Source: Kineosporiaceae bacterium SCSIO 59966
GTDB lineage: Bacteria; Actinomycetota; Actinomycetes; Actinomycetales; SCSIO-59966
Direction: 5' to 3'
DNA length: 64,000 nt
Assembly (NCBI GenBank): GCA_020881835.1
Contig: CP052876.1
Coordinates: 62,001 to 126,000 of the forward strand
The number at the start of each line of letters is the position of its first letter. The stretch's first letter is position 1. This document shows, piece by piece, positions 17,132 through 25,885 of this stretch. The translations under genes and the position numbers were made by a program. Under the pieces are notes generated by a model. The model saw only the letters and a program-made list of their open reading frames with translations. It was not told where the DNA came from and did not search any database.

Positions 17132-18220
17132 GTGGACTCCGCAGAGCACGACCGGACGCCGACCGGGCCGAGCCGTTCCGGCACGGGGGCAGACCTGCCT
17201 CCGGGGTGGACGGCCGGTCGTCCCGTCCCGCGGGACGTCGACGACCTGTTCCGGGTCGCTGCCGCCCACGACCGGTCCGGGCTGGGCAGGCCGACGACGA
17301 CACCGGAGTCGGTCGCCGCCCGTGTCGTCGGCCCCGGGGCGCAGACCCGGGAGCACTGCGTCGTCCGGGACCCTGCGGGCGTCATCCGGGCCTGGGGGGA
17401 GGTGCACGACCGGGCCGCCGGCCGCACCGTCGTCGCCGTCCTCGTGGACCCGGGGCTCGTGGACCCCGGCCCGGCCGGTGCCGAACCGGACGACGGGACC
17501 GCCGACCGGGTCGCAGCCTTCCTGTTCGACTGGGCCGAGCAGCAGGGTCGTCGCCTGGCGCTCGAACGTGGCCTGGAGGCGACGCAGCTCGACGCCGGTG
17601 CGTTCGCCGGCGACGACCGCCAGCACCGGTGGCTGACCGCCGCCGGCTACGTGCACGTGCGGACGTGGTGGCAGATGTCCCGTCCGGTGGAGGCCGCCGA
17701 GGCCGCGGCCGACGCCTTCCCCCCGCCTGGCGAGGGGATCACCGTGCGTCAGGTCGTCCGGGACGACGGCACGCCGGACGAGCGCGACCTGCGGGCCGTG
17801 CACGACGTCCTGGAGGCCGCGTTCACCGACCACTTCAACTACCACGAGGAGACGTTCGACGAGTTCGTCACCCGTCAGCAGCAGGAGGTGGGTCACGCCT
17901 GGGACCACTGGTGGCTGGCTGAGCTCGAGGACGGTGAGCCCGTCGGTGCGCTCGTCGGGGAGGTCTCGGCCGGCGCGGACGGGCAGCCCGACGGCAGCTA
18001 CGTCGCGTACCTCGGGGTGACCAGTGCCGCGCGCGGACGGGGAGTGGCGCGGTCCCTGCTGCACGCCCTCATCAGCGACGCCGCGGCCCGCGGCCGGGAC
18101 CGGGTCGGTCTCGAGGTCGACGCCGACTCACCGACGGGCGCGGTCGGTCTCTACCAGTCCATGGGCTTCCGCACGCGCTACGTCACCGAGTCGTGGCACC
18201 GTGACCTCGTCGTCCGCTGA
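17132..18220 (+). CDS. GNAT family N-acetyltransferase with two GNAT domains
   Basis: 362 residues in two tandem GNAT halves. The first (about 30-185) lacks an obvious acetyl-CoA loop. The second has YLGVTSAARGRGVARSLLHAL, the R-x2-G-x-A acetyl-CoA loop, and DADSPTGAVGLYQSMGFR, the typical motif B. The double architecture resembles MshD mycothiol synthase, but such pairs are common in actinobacteria and the substrate cannot be read from sequence. GTG 17132 has no clear ribosome site, so a leaderless transcript is possible. It is divergent from the proteasome activator. Confidence 0.8.
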   Translation: MDSAEHDRTPTGPSRSGTGADLPPGWTAGRPVPRDVDDLFRVAAAHDRSGLGRPTTTPESVAARVVGPGAQTREHCVVRDPAGVIRAWGEVHDRAAGRTVVAVLVDPGLVDPGPAGAEPDDGTADRVAAFLFDWAEQQGRRLALERGLEATQLDAGAFAGDDRQHRWLTAAGYVHVRTWWQMSRPVEAAEAAADAFPPPGEGITVRQVVRDDGTPDERDLRAVHDVLEAAFTDHFNYHEETFDEFVTRQQQEVGHAWDHWWLAELEDGEPVGALVGEVSAGADGQPDGSYVAYLGVTSAARGRGVARSLLHALISDAAARGRDRVGLEVDADSPTGAVGLYQSMGFRTRYVTESWHRDLVVR

Positions 18221-18268
18221 CGGCCCGTACCACCGAACAGCCAAGGACCGCCGAGGAGGAGCCAACAG

Positions 18269-18748
18269 GTGACGAGCGAGGAGCTGGCGCAGCAGGTCGC
18301 CGAGCAGGCGATGGAGCAGGGGCTCACGGTGGCCACCGCGGAGTCCCTGACCAGCGGCCAGGTGGCGGCCCGCCTCGGCGCCGCGCCGTCGGCGTCCACC
18401 TGGTTCCGCGGGGCCGTGGTGGCCTACGCACCGGAGGTGAAGTTCTCCGTCCTCGGCGTGCCCGAGGGTCCCGTGATCACCGAGGAGTGCGCGCGGACCA
18501 TGGTCGCGTCCGTCGCCCGTCTCCTCGGCGCCGACCTGGCCGTCGCGCTGACCGGGGCCGGGGGCCCGGACGAGGAGGAGGGGGAGCCGCCGGGCACGGT
18601 GTGGTTCGCCGTCCTGGCCCACGGGCGGGTGCACGCCGAGAAGCAGCGGTTCGACGGTGACCCGCCGCAGGTGGTGGAGGCGACCACCGAGCACGCGCTG
18701 CGGCTCCTGCTCGAGCACGCCCGGGTCGCCGGGGGGGCCGCCGCATGA
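18269..18748 (+). CDS. CinA-like nicotinamide-nucleotide amidohydrolase (PncC)
   Basis: 159 residues, the stand-alone CinA C-terminal domain. Hallmarks are LTVATAESLTSGQVAARLG (catalytic serine and lysine region), FRGAVVAYAPEVKFSVLGVP and ADLAVALTGAGGP. It deamidates nicotinamide mononucleotide in pyridine nucleotide recycling. A GAGGAGG site precedes GTG 18269. The stop overlaps the next gene by four bases, so the two are coupled. Confidence 0.88.
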   Translation: MTSEELAQQVAEQAMEQGLTVATAESLTSGQVAARLGAAPSASTWFRGAVVAYAPEVKFSVLGVPEGPVITEECARTMVASVARLLGADLAVALTGAGGPDEEEGEPPGTVWFAVLAHGRVHAEKQRFDGDPPQVVEATTEHALRLLLEHARVAGGAAA

Positions 18749-19962
18749 CCGGGACGCTCGACGTCGCCGCCGTCCGCGCCCGGTACCCGGCGCTGGCGGA
18801 CGGCTCGGCCTACCTGGACGGCGCGGCAGGCACCCAGGTGCCGACCTCGGTCATCGACGCCGTCGCCGGCGCCTGGCGGGCCGGGATCGGCAACCACGGC
18901 GGCGCCTTCGCGGCGTCCCGGCGCTCGGACGAGCTGACCGCCGCAGCGCGCCTGGCCGTCACCGACCTCGTCGGCGGGCCGTCCCCGGACGGCGTCCTGC
19001 TGGGGCCGAACATGACGACGATGACCTACCGGGTCGCGAACGCGCTCGCGGCGACCTGGGGCCCGGGTGACGAGGTCGTCCTCACCCGGCTGGACCACGA
19101 CGCCAACGTGCGCCCCTGGGTCCAGGCGGCGGCGCGGGCCGGGGCGAGCGTCCGGTTCGCCGACCCGGTGCTGCCGTCCCTGGACCTGCCGGTCGACGCG
19201 TTCGCCGACCTCGTCGGCCCACGGACCCGGCTGGTCGCGGTCACCGCCGCGAGCAACGTCGTCGGCACCCGCCCGGACGTGCGGGCGATCGCCGACCTGG
19301 CCCACGAGCACGGCGCACTCGTCTACGTCGACGGCGTGCACGCCACCCCCCACGGGCCGGTCGACATGGCCGCCCTGGGCGCCGACGTCTACGCGACGAG
19401 CTCCTACAAGTGGTCCGGGCCGCACCTCGGCGCCCTGGTCGCCGACCCGGCCCTGTGGGAGGAGCTGCACCCGGACAAGCTCGCGTCGTCCCCGGACGAG
19501 GTGCCCTACCGGTTCGAGACCGGCACACCACCGTTCGCCCAGCACGCCGGTCTCGCCGCGGCCGTCGAGCACCTGGCGGGCCTGCCGGTCACCCCCGCAC
19601 CGGGCGGGACCCGCCGGCAGCGGCTGCTGGCGACGATGGCCGCCGTCGAGGCGTTCGAGACGGACCTGCTCGGCGTCCTGCTCGACGGCCTCGCCGCGAT
19701 GCCGCACGTCCACCTCATCGGCTCCCCGGCCCGGCGAACCGCGACCGTGTACCTCACCGTCGACGGGTGGACGCCGCAGCAGGTCGCCGAGCACTGCGCC
19801 GCCGCTCAGGTCAACGTGTGGGCCGGGCACATGTACGCGTGGGAGCTCACCGGTCTGCTGGGGATCCGGGACTCCGGGTCCGCCGTCCGGGCCGGTCTCG
19901 TGCACTACAACGACCGGTCGGACGTCGACCGCCTGCTCGCCGCGCTCGGGGACCTCGGCTAG
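18745..19962 (+). CDS. Cysteine desulfurase-like class V aminotransferase
   Basis: 405 residues, PLP-dependent. It has YLDGAAGTQVPTSVIDA and GNHGGAFAASRRSDEL at the N-terminus, the VDGVHATPHGPVDMAALGADVYATSSYKWSGPH block with the PLP lysine at about residue 222, and FETGTPPFAQHAGL. This is the SufS/CsdA-like subfamily often labelled cysteine desulfurase-like. I see no conserved active-site loop cysteine of the IscS type, so its true substrate may differ. ATG overlaps the CinA stop. Confidence 0.8.
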   Translation: MTGTLDVAAVRARYPALADGSAYLDGAAGTQVPTSVIDAVAGAWRAGIGNHGGAFAASRRSDELTAAARLAVTDLVGGPSPDGVLLGPNMTTMTYRVANALAATWGPGDEVVLTRLDHDANVRPWVQAAARAGASVRFADPVLPSLDLPVDAFADLVGPRTRLVAVTAASNVVGTRPDVRAIADLAHEHGALVYVDGVHATPHGPVDMAALGADVYATSSYKWSGPHLGALVADPALWEELHPDKLASSPDEVPYRFETGTPPFAQHAGLAAAVEHLAGLPVTPAPGGTRRQRLLATMAAVEAFETDLLGVLLDGLAAMPHVHLIGSPARRTATVYLTVDGWTPQQVAEHCAAAQVNVWAGHMYAWELTGLLGIRDSGSAVRAGLVHYNDRSDVDRLLAALGDLG

Positions 19963-19963
19963 C

Positions 19964-20941
19964 TCAGACGGTCAGCACGATCTTGCCGACGTGGCTGCTG
20001 GACTCAAGCAGCGGGTGGGCCTCCGCGGCGTCCGCCAGCGGCATCCGGGTGTGGACGACGGGGCGGACGTCCCCGGACTCCAGCAGCGGCCACACGTGCT
20101 CGCGCACCGCCGCGACGATGGTGGCCTTCTCCGCGGCCGGCCGGGCGCGCAGCGACGTGGCGATGACCGCGGCGCGCTTGGCGAGGAGGGTGCCCAGGTC
20201 GAGCTCGGCCCGGCGTCCGCCCTGCAGGCCGATGACGACGAGGCGGCCGTTGGTCGCCAGGACCTCGACGTTGCGTCCCAGGTAGGCCGCCCCCATGTTG
20301 TCCAGGACGACGTCCGCCCCGTGCCCGTCGGTGGCCTCCCTCACGCGCTCGACGAAGTCCTCCTGCCGGTAGTCGACGAGGACCTGAGCGCCCAGGTCCC
20401 GGCAGCGCTCGAGCTTCTCCGGGGTGCCCGCGGTGACGGCGACCCGGGCGCCCACGGCGCGACCCAGCTGGATCGCCATCGTGCCGATGCCCGATGACCC
20501 GCCGTGCACGAGCAGTGTCTCGCCCGGCTGCAGGCCCGCGGTCATGAACACGTTGGACCAGACCGTGCAGACGACCTCGGGCAAGGCCGCGGCGTCGACG
20601 AGGTCGACCCCCGCCGGCACCGGCAGCACCTGGCCGGCCGGGACGACGACCTGCTCGGCGTAGCCGCCGCCGGACAGCAGGGCGCACACCTCGTCGCCGA
20701 CGCTGAACCCGTCGACGCCCTCGCCGACCTCGGTGACGCGCCCGGAGCACTCCAGACCGGGGTACGGCGACGCGCCCGGCGGCGGGGGGTAGTGCCCCCG
20801 TCGCTGCATGACGTCGGCCCGGTTCACCGCGGTCGCGGCCACGGCGATGCGGACCTCACCGGGCCCGCACGCCGGGGCCTCGACCTCCTGCAGCTCCAGG
20901 ACGTCGGCGTCACCGGGCTCCCGGATCACCACTGCGCGCAC
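19964..20941 (-). CDS. NAD(P)H quinone oxidoreductase, PIG3/QOR type
   Basis: 325 residues, a zinc-free medium-chain dehydrogenase. It shows NRADVMQRRGHYPPPPGASPYPGLECSG, GGYAEQVVVPAGQVLPVP, and the NADPH loop HGGSSGIGTMAIQLGRAVGARV. The absence of the catalytic zinc cysteines fits the quinone oxidoreductase branch. It reduces quinones with NADPH in the cytosol. It converges on the preceding aminotransferase gene with only one base between stops, and its 5' side faces a run of intergenic repeats. Confidence 0.9.
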   Translation of the reverse strand: MRAVVIREPGDADVLELQEVEAPACGPGEVRIAVAATAVNRADVMQRRGHYPPPPGASPYPGLECSGRVTEVGEGVDGFSVGDEVCALLSGGGYAEQVVVPAGQVLPVPAGVDLVDAAALPEVVCTVWSNVFMTAGLQPGETLLVHGGSSGIGTMAIQLGRAVGARVAVTAGTPEKLERCRDLGAQVLVDYRQEDFVERVREATDGHGADVVLDNMGAAYLGRNVEVLATNGRLVVIGLQGGRRAELDLGTLLAKRAAVIATSLRARPAAEKATIVAAVREHVWPLLESGDVRPVVHTRMPLADAAEAHPLLESSSHVGKIVLTV

Positions 20942-20975
20942 ACCCCCGACCCTAGCCCCCGCCCCCCGACCCCCC

Positions 20976-20998
20976 CGTGATCATGCAATCCCGCCACC
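20976..20998 (-). repeat. 23-bp dispersed repeat, copy 3 (first of a 38-bp-spaced trio)
   Basis: Complement of GGT plus GGCGGGATTGCATGATCACG, with a G-rich tract on its 3' side on the minus strand. Confidence 0.9.
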
Positions 20999-21013
20999 CC
21001 CCGCACGCCCCCC

Positions 21014-21036
21014 CGTGATCATGCAATCCCGCCACC
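21014..21036 (-). repeat. 23-bp dispersed repeat, copy 4 (second of trio)
   Basis: Identical 23 bp starting exactly 38 bases after copy 3, separated by a 15-base C-rich spacer. Confidence 0.9.
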
Positions 21037-21051
21037 CCCCCGCGACCCACC

Positions 21052-21074
21052 CGTGATCATGCAATCCCGCCACC
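21052..21074 (-). repeat. 23-bp dispersed repeat, copy 5 (third of trio)
   Basis: Identical 23 bp starting exactly 38 bases after copy 4. All three lie in the divergent region upstream of the quinone reductase and mobA-like genes. Confidence 0.9.
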
Positions 21075-21118
21075 CTGGCGTGCACCTGCCGAGGCCGTGC
21101 GTGGGCGACACTGGTGGC

Positions 21119-21757
21119 ATGCCGAGACGGGTCACTTCGTGGGAGGGGTGCGCGGTCGTCGTCCTCGCGGGCGGCCGGTCACGCCGCATGGGGCACGACA
21201 AGCTCGCGGACACTCTCGCCCCCGCCGCCGGCACCACCGGCCCGTTCACCGTGCTCGACGCCGTCCTCGCCGGCGTCCCGGACGACGTGGAGGTCGTCGT
21301 CGTCGGACCGTCCCGGTCCACCGCCCGCCCGGTCCGCACGACCCGTGAAGATCCTCCGGGCAGTGGTCCGGCCGCCGGGGTGGGCGCCGGGGTGCGTGCC
21401 CTCACCGGAACCCCTGCACACGTCGTCGTGCTCGCCGGTGACGCCCCGTTCGGACCGGCTGCCGTCCCCGCGCTTCTCGCAGCCCTGCGCCGTGACCCGC
21501 ATGCGGACGTGGCGGTCGCAGCCCCGCCGGACGGCCCGCCGCAGCCGCTGCTCGCCGTCTACCGGCGCGAGGCGCTGGCCCGGACGACGACCGGCCAGCT
21601 CCTCCACCGACCTGCTCGGGCGCTGATGGACCACCTCGCGGTCGTCGTCGTCCCGGTCGCCCAGGAGGCGACCCTGGACGTCGACACCCCGGCGGACCTC
21701 GAGGCGGCCCGGCGAGCGGCGCGCGCTCGGCTGAGAGGGGAGAGCGTGCGCGCCTGA
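21119..21757 (+). CDS. Nucleotidyltransferase, MobA-like molybdenum cofactor guanylyltransferase
   Basis: 212 residues. The N-terminal signature VVVLAGGRSRRMGHDK is the nucleotide-binding loop of MobA-type enzymes. Later come AHVVVLAGDAPFG and a C-terminal TLDVDTPADLEAA, the usual metal-binding DxD-P block. It would transfer GMP to molybdopterin, or act on a related sugar nucleotide. No other molybdopterin genes are in the window, which leaves the substrate open. ATG 21119 is chosen; any upstream extension would run into the repeat. Confidence 0.8.
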   Translation: MPRRVTSWEGCAVVVLAGGRSRRMGHDKLADTLAPAAGTTGPFTVLDAVLAGVPDDVEVVVVGPSRSTARPVRTTREDPPGSGPAAGVGAGVRALTGTPAHVVVLAGDAPFGPAAVPALLAALRRDPHADVAVAAPPDGPPQPLLAVYRREALARTTTGQLLHRPARALMDHLAVVVVPVAQEATLDVDTPADLEAARRAARARLRGESVRA

Positions 21758-21784
21758 GGTCCGGCGGGTGGGCGGAACTGTGGC

Positions 21785-21847
21785 CACAGAATGCTGCGCT
21801 CGTCCCGGCCTGGCCGGCGTGTTGCGCCACCAACCCAGCATTCCGCG
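21785..21847 (+). repeat. 63-bp inverted-end element, copy A
   Basis: Begins CACAGAATGCTG and ends CAGCATTCCGCG, so the right end is slightly decayed. Most of its length matches, in opposite orientation and with identical length, the element at 30220-30282. Confidence 0.85.
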
Positions 21848-21867
21848 AGCTGGTCGGTGGTCAGTGG

Positions 21868-21890
21868 GGTGGCGGGATTGCATGATCACG
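21868..21890 (+). repeat. 23-bp dispersed repeat, copy 6
   Basis: GGT plus GGCGGGATTGCATGATCACG, followed by a G-rich tract. It lies 20 bases after the 63-bp element. Confidence 0.9.
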
Positions 21891-21919
21891 GCGGGGCAGG
21901 GGTGGGCGGGGGTGTGCAG

Positions 21920-21942
21920 GGTGGCGGGATTGCATGATCACG
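21920..21942 (+). repeat. 23-bp dispersed repeat, copy 7
   Basis: Same orientation as copy 6, 52 bases further on. It is followed by five-, five-, four- and four-base G runs up to 21967. Confidence 0.9.
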
Positions 21943-22008
21943 GCGGGGGTGGGGGTGGGGTGAGGGGCAAGGGCGACACGCCCAGCTGGACTGCTCCGAT
22001 CGGGTGAA

Positions 22009-22022
22009 CCGCACCGGTGCGG
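22009..22022. promoter_or_regulatory. Perfect palindrome upstream of cvnA
   Basis: CCGCACCGGTGCGG, 14 bp, about 95 bases before the cvnA start. It could be a regulator site or a small hairpin in the leader. Confidence 0.4.
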
Positions 22023-22117
22023 CCGGTCGTCACCGTCAATAGAGCCCGGAGCCGGCCCGAAGCAGAGAGGAACCGCGGCACTGCGTCGCGGGCGGTTTCT
22101 CGAGCGGAAGGTCGCCC

Positions 22118-25100
22118 ATGCTGCGCAACACCGGCATCAGGTCGAAGATCCTGGCGGTCCTTGCACTGCCTGTGCTCGTCCTGCTGCTCGCAGCCACCGT
22201 CATCTCCGTCGGTGCCCTCACCGACGCGCGCCGGGCCGTGCAGGTCGAGTCCCTCGCGGGCCAGGCACCGGGGCTGACCACGCTCGTCCGTGGCCTGCAG
22301 GCCGAGCGGGCGCTCAGCATGCAGGTGATGGCCGGTGACACGAGCGCCGAGCCCGCGCTGCAGGAGGTCCGCGCCCAGGTCAGCGAGGGCATCGAGATGG
22401 TCCGCGCCGGCGTGGGCACGGTCGAGCTCGACCTGCTCGACGAGGCCGCCGCCAGCGGCGTCGCCGCGTCCGCCGCCGCCCATGACGACGTCGACGTCCT
22501 GCGCCGGCAGATCGACGGCTCCGCACTGTCCCCGACGCTCGCCTACGACCGCTACACCGACGCGATCGCGGCGGACGTCGCGCTCCCCGGCCGGATCGGC
22601 GACGCCGTCGACGACCGGGCGCTCGCCGACATGCTCACCACGTACACCGCGACCGAGCAGCTGGCCGAGCTCGTCACCGTGGAGCGCGACCTGGTCGCCC
22701 CCGCCGTCGCCGCGGGGGTGATGTCACCGGAGCTGCAGTCCCGGGTCGCTGACCTGATCGCCCGCCAGGACGTCGTCCGTGACCAGGCGACCGAGCTCGC
22801 CGAGAGCGTCGGCGTCCGGGTCCCGACCACCGGGTACGCCCTGCAGATGGCCCGGCAGAAGACCGTCGAGGACGCCGACGGCGTGCTGGAGAACATCGAC
22901 CCGGCCACGTGGCAGCGGGCCGCCGAGACCGAGGTCGCCTCGCTCGGCGCGGTCGAGGCCGAGCTCGCTGAGCTCGCCGCCGCGCGCAGCGCGACCCTCG
23001 CCGACGACGCACGGACCTGGGCGATCCAGGTGGGGGCCGGCACGGCGCTGCTCGTCGTCGTCCCGGTGCTGCTGGCGCTGCTGCTCTCCCGCAGCATCAC
23101 CGGTCCGCTGCGGCGGCTCACCGACGCCGCCGGCGAGATCCGGCGTGAGCTGCCGACGATGGTCGAGCGGATGCAGACCCCGGGCGAGGGCCCGGGTCTG
23201 ACGCTGCCGGAGATCCCGGTGACCTCCCGGGACGAGGTGGGCCGGCTCGCCGCCGCGTTCAACGACGTCAACAGCACGACCGTGCAGGTCGCCCAGGAGC
23301 AGGCCGCGCTCCGTGGGTCGATCGCGGCGATGTTCGTCAACGTCGCCCGCCGCGACCAGGTCCTGCTCTCCCGCCAGCTCGCGTTCATCGACCAGCTCGA
23401 GCGCACCGAGGACGACCCGCGCACGCTGGAGAACCTGTTCCGGCTCGACCACCTCGCCACCCGGATGCGTCGCAACGCCGAGTCGCTGCTCGTGCTCGCG
23501 GGTATCGACACCGGCCGTCGCCTGCGCCGTCCGATGCCGCTGTCGGACGTCGTCCGCACCGCGACGTCCGAGATCGAGCACTACGAGCGGGTCGACCTCG
23601 TGCTGCAGGCCGACCCGCCGATGGTCGGGCACGTCGCCCTCACGGCCGCCCACCTGCTCGCTGAGCTGCTGGAGAACGCGACGAACTTCTCCGACCCCGG
23701 CACCCGGGTCGTGGTGAGCACGGCGGCCGGCCCGCGCGGCGTCGTCGTCAGCATCGCCGACGAGGGCCTGGGGATGTCCGCGGAGGAGATCGCCGAGGCG
23801 AACGCCCGGATCGCCGAGCCACCGGTCGCCGAGGTCGTCGGCGCCCAGCGCCTCGGGTTCTTCGTCGTCGGACGCCTCGCCCGCCGCCTCGACGCGACCG
23901 TCTCGCTGGAGCCTGGGACCGAGCGGGGCACCGTCGTGCGCGTCGACCTGCCCACGGCGCTGTTCGTGCCCGGGTCGGTCGCCGAGGTCCCGGAGCCGGA
24001 CGGCGACGAGGCGCCACCGGCTCACGACCTGACCCCGGCTGGACTGCCTGCCCGGGTCGAGCCGGCGCCGCTGGGGTCCCCCGCTCCGGACGCCGAGCCG
24101 GCCCCGGACAGGCCTCGCACCGACGCAGGCCTGCCCCGTCGCGGCAGCGGCCTGCCCCTGCGGCAGCCGTCGATCGAGCCGTCCTCCCTGGCAGTGACGG
24201 CACCGGACGACGTGACGGCACCTCACGACGTGACGGCACCGGACGACGTACCCGAGGCCGTGCCGGATCCCTCGCCGGTCTCCCGTGGCGGGCTGTTCAG
24301 CTCCTTCCGTCCGCGTCGCCCCGGTGAGGCGTCCCAGACCGGCGCGGACGAGGTGCCGACGAACGGCCACACCCGCGCGCCGGCCCACCGGCAGCACGCC
24401 GCGGAGCCGGACGCCCAGCAGCCCGTCGAGCAGGAGCCGGTCGAGCAGCAGCCGGTCGCGCCCCAGCCCGAGGCCGCGCAGACGCCCGAACCCCAGCCCG
24501 AGCCCCAGCCCCAGCCCCAGCCCGAGCCCGAGCCCGCGCCCCAGCCCGAGCCTGAGCCCCAGCCTCATCTGGCGGCACCCGCCCTGGACATCCTGCCCAA
24601 GCGGGCCACGCTGCGCCGCCGGCAGTCGCGGGGCTTCCTCGGACGTCGCGGGGTCGCCCAGCCGTCCACCGTCGTCCCGGTCACTCGCCGGGAGATGCGG
24701 AACCTCGAGCAGGCGCTGAGCACCGCGGACTCCCCAGGCGAGCCGGTCGGCGCGTACGTCCCTCGGCACCAGCCTCCAGCGCGCCCGCGGGACGACGCCG
24801 CGGCGCGCGACCGGGAGGCGCCGACGCCGGACGGCGCCCCGGCCGCCCAGCGACCTGAGCCCGTCCCTGCGCCGAGCAGCCTGTTCGGCGTCCCGCCGCA
24901 GGCGGCGGATCGCGCCGAGTCCCCGGCTCCGGTGCCCGAGCCGGTCGGCTCCGGCGTTCGCGCGGCCGGTCGGGTGGCCCTGCCCGTGCCCGGCGACGGC
25001 CCGATCCCGTTGCCGACGCGGCCGGCACCCGGCCCCGCGACGTCCACCGACGGTGGGTCCGACGTCCTGCGGGAGCGGTCGGCGCTGGCCTCCGAGGCGC

Positions 25101-25429
25101 TGACCGAGCTGAGCCGACTGTCCGCCTACACCCCCGCCGCCGTCGACAGCAAGCCGCCGGCGACCCTCACCCGGCGCACCCCGGCCGCCAGTCCGGCCGC
25201 CCAGGTGGCGGTGCCGCGACCGGCCGCCGCACGCCGTCCGGGCCGTGACGCCGCCGACGTCCGCTCGATGCTCGCCGGCTTCCAGGCCGGGGTGAACCGC
25301 GGGCGCACCGACCCGGCGGGTCCACCTTCGCCGAACGGCGACCAGCCGGCTACCGACCAGCCGGCCACCGACCCGTCCCCGACCGCCCCGACGACCGACA
25401 CCGCCAGCACGACCGGAGGACAAGCGTGA
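22118..25429 (+). CDS. cvnA: Nitrate/nitrite-sensing-domain sensor kinase, CvnA
   Basis: 1103 residues. A transmembrane helix (about 8-30), an extracytoplasmic all-helical NIT-type sensor (about 50-295), a second membrane helix (about 302-325) with a HAMP region, then a kinase core with LDHLATRMRRNAESLL, the N box LLAELLENATNFS (about 515), DEGLGMS and GFFVVGRLARRL. The last 450 residues are disordered and rich in proline and glutamate, with a triple VTAPDD repeat and a QPEPQPQPQ tract. CvnA starts the conservon cascade with a roadblock protein and a small GTPase instead of a response regulator. GGAAGG precedes ATG 22118. Its stop overlaps cvnB by four bases. Confidence 0.93.
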   Translation: MLRNTGIRSKILAVLALPVLVLLLAATVISVGALTDARRAVQVESLAGQAPGLTTLVRGLQAERALSMQVMAGDTSAEPALQEVRAQVSEGIEMVRAGVGTVELDLLDEAAASGVAASAAAHDDVDVLRRQIDGSALSPTLAYDRYTDAIAADVALPGRIGDAVDDRALADMLTTYTATEQLAELVTVERDLVAPAVAAGVMSPELQSRVADLIARQDVVRDQATELAESVGVRVPTTGYALQMARQKTVEDADGVLENIDPATWQRAAETEVASLGAVEAELAELAAARSATLADDARTWAIQVGAGTALLVVVPVLLALLLSRSITGPLRRLTDAAGEIRRELPTMVERMQTPGEGPGLTLPEIPVTSRDEVGRLAAAFNDVNSTTVQVAQEQAALRGSIAAMFVNVARRDQVLLSRQLAFIDQLERTEDDPRTLENLFRLDHLATRMRRNAESLLVLAGIDTGRRLRRPMPLSDVVRTATSEIEHYERVDLVLQADPPMVGHVALTAAHLLAELLENATNFSDPGTRVVVSTAAGPRGVVVSIADEGLGMSAEEIAEANARIAEPPVAEVVGAQRLGFFVVGRLARRLDATVSLEPGTERGTVVRVDLPTALFVPGSVAEVPEPDGDEAPPAHDLTPAGLPARVEPAPLGSPAPDAEPAPDRPRTDAGLPRRGSGLPLRQPSIEPSSLAVTAPDDVTAPHDVTAPDDVPEAVPDPSPVSRGGLFSSFRPRRPGEASQTGADEVPTNGHTRAPAHRQHAAEPDAQQPVEQEPVEQQPVAPQPEAAQTPEPQPEPQPQPQPEPEPAPQPEPEPQPHLAAPALDILPKRATLRRRQSRGFLGRRGVAQPSTVVPVTRREMRNLEQALSTADSPGEPVGAYVPRHQPPARPRDDAAARDREAPTPDGAPAAQRPEPVPAPSSLFGVPPQAADRAESPAPVPEPVGSGVRAAGRVALPVPGDGPIPLPTRPAPGPATSTDGGSDVLRERSALASEALTELSRLSAYTPAAVDSKPPATLTRRTPAASPAAQVAVPRPAAARRPGRDAADVRSMLAGFQAGVNRGRTDPAGPPSPNGDQPATDQPATDPSPTAPTTDTASTTGGQA
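24194..24247 (+). repeat. 18-bp tandem triplication inside cvnA
   Basis: Three 18-bp units (24194-24211, 24212-24229, 24230-24247) beginning GTGACGGCACC, encoding VTAPDD, VTAPHD, VTAPDD in the disordered tail. Confidence 0.85.
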
Positions 25430-25878
25430 CCACGATGAGCACCGAGGCAGCCAACTTCAGCTGGCTTCTCGACAACTTCGTCAAGAGCGTGCCCGGCGTC
25501 CGCCACACCCTCGTGGTGTCGGCCGACGGCCTGCTCATGGCCATGTCCGACGACCTCGACCGGACCCGCGGCGACCAGCTGTCCGCGATCGTGTCGGGGA
25601 TGTCGAGCCTCACCCGCGGTGCGGCCCGTCAGCTCGACGCCGGCGAGGTGCGCCAGGCGATCGTCGAGATGGACGAGTACTTCATGTTCCTCATGGCGAT
25701 CTCCGACGGTTCCGTGCTCGCCACGATGGCCGACTCCAGCTGCGACGTCGGGCTCATCGGCTACGAGATGGCCATGCTCGTCAGCCGCACCGAGGCGACC
25801 CTGACCCCACAGCTGGTCTCGGAGATGCGCTCCCGCCTGCCGGTCCACGGCAGCACCCGCGCGCCGGTGATGGGGTGA
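25426..25878 (+). CDS. cvnB: Roadblock/LC7 domain protein, CvnB
   Basis: 150 residues. FSWLLDNFVKSVPGVRHTLVVSADGLLMAMSDDLDR and LSAIVSGMSSLTRGAARQLDAGEVRQAIVEMDEYFMF are the roadblock/LC7 fold, a regulator of Ras-like GTPases. In conservons it links the CvnA kinase to the CvnD GTPase. The GTG start overlaps the cvnA stop as GTGA, and cvnC follows after seven bases. Confidence 0.95.
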   Translation: MTTMSTEAANFSWLLDNFVKSVPGVRHTLVVSADGLLMAMSDDLDRTRGDQLSAIVSGMSSLTRGAARQLDAGEVRQAIVEMDEYFMFLMAISDGSVLATMADSSCDVGLIGYEMAMLVSRTEATLTPQLVSEMRSRLPVHGSTRAPVMG

Positions 25879-25885
25879 GGACGGC

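Larger units (their letters stand above)
21758..22117. other. Gene-free 360-base region holding repeats and a palindrome
   Basis: Between the mobA-like gene and cvnA. It holds one 63-bp inverted-end element (21785-21847), two 23-bp repeats (21868-21890, 21920-21942), a run of G tracts able to form a quadruplex (21945-21967), and a 14-bp perfect palindrome (22009-22022). No open frame with coding character was seen. Confidence 0.75.

Noticed and set aside
20976-21074. Possible CRISPR array
   Set aside because: Only three 23-bp repeats with 15-base, C-rich, similar spacers and no cas genes; the same repeat is dispersed singly elsewhere.
22724-25423. 899-residue minus-strand frame opposite cvnA
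   Set aside because: Shadow of cvnA; repetitive GLGLGL sequence arises from the QPEPQP-coding repeat.
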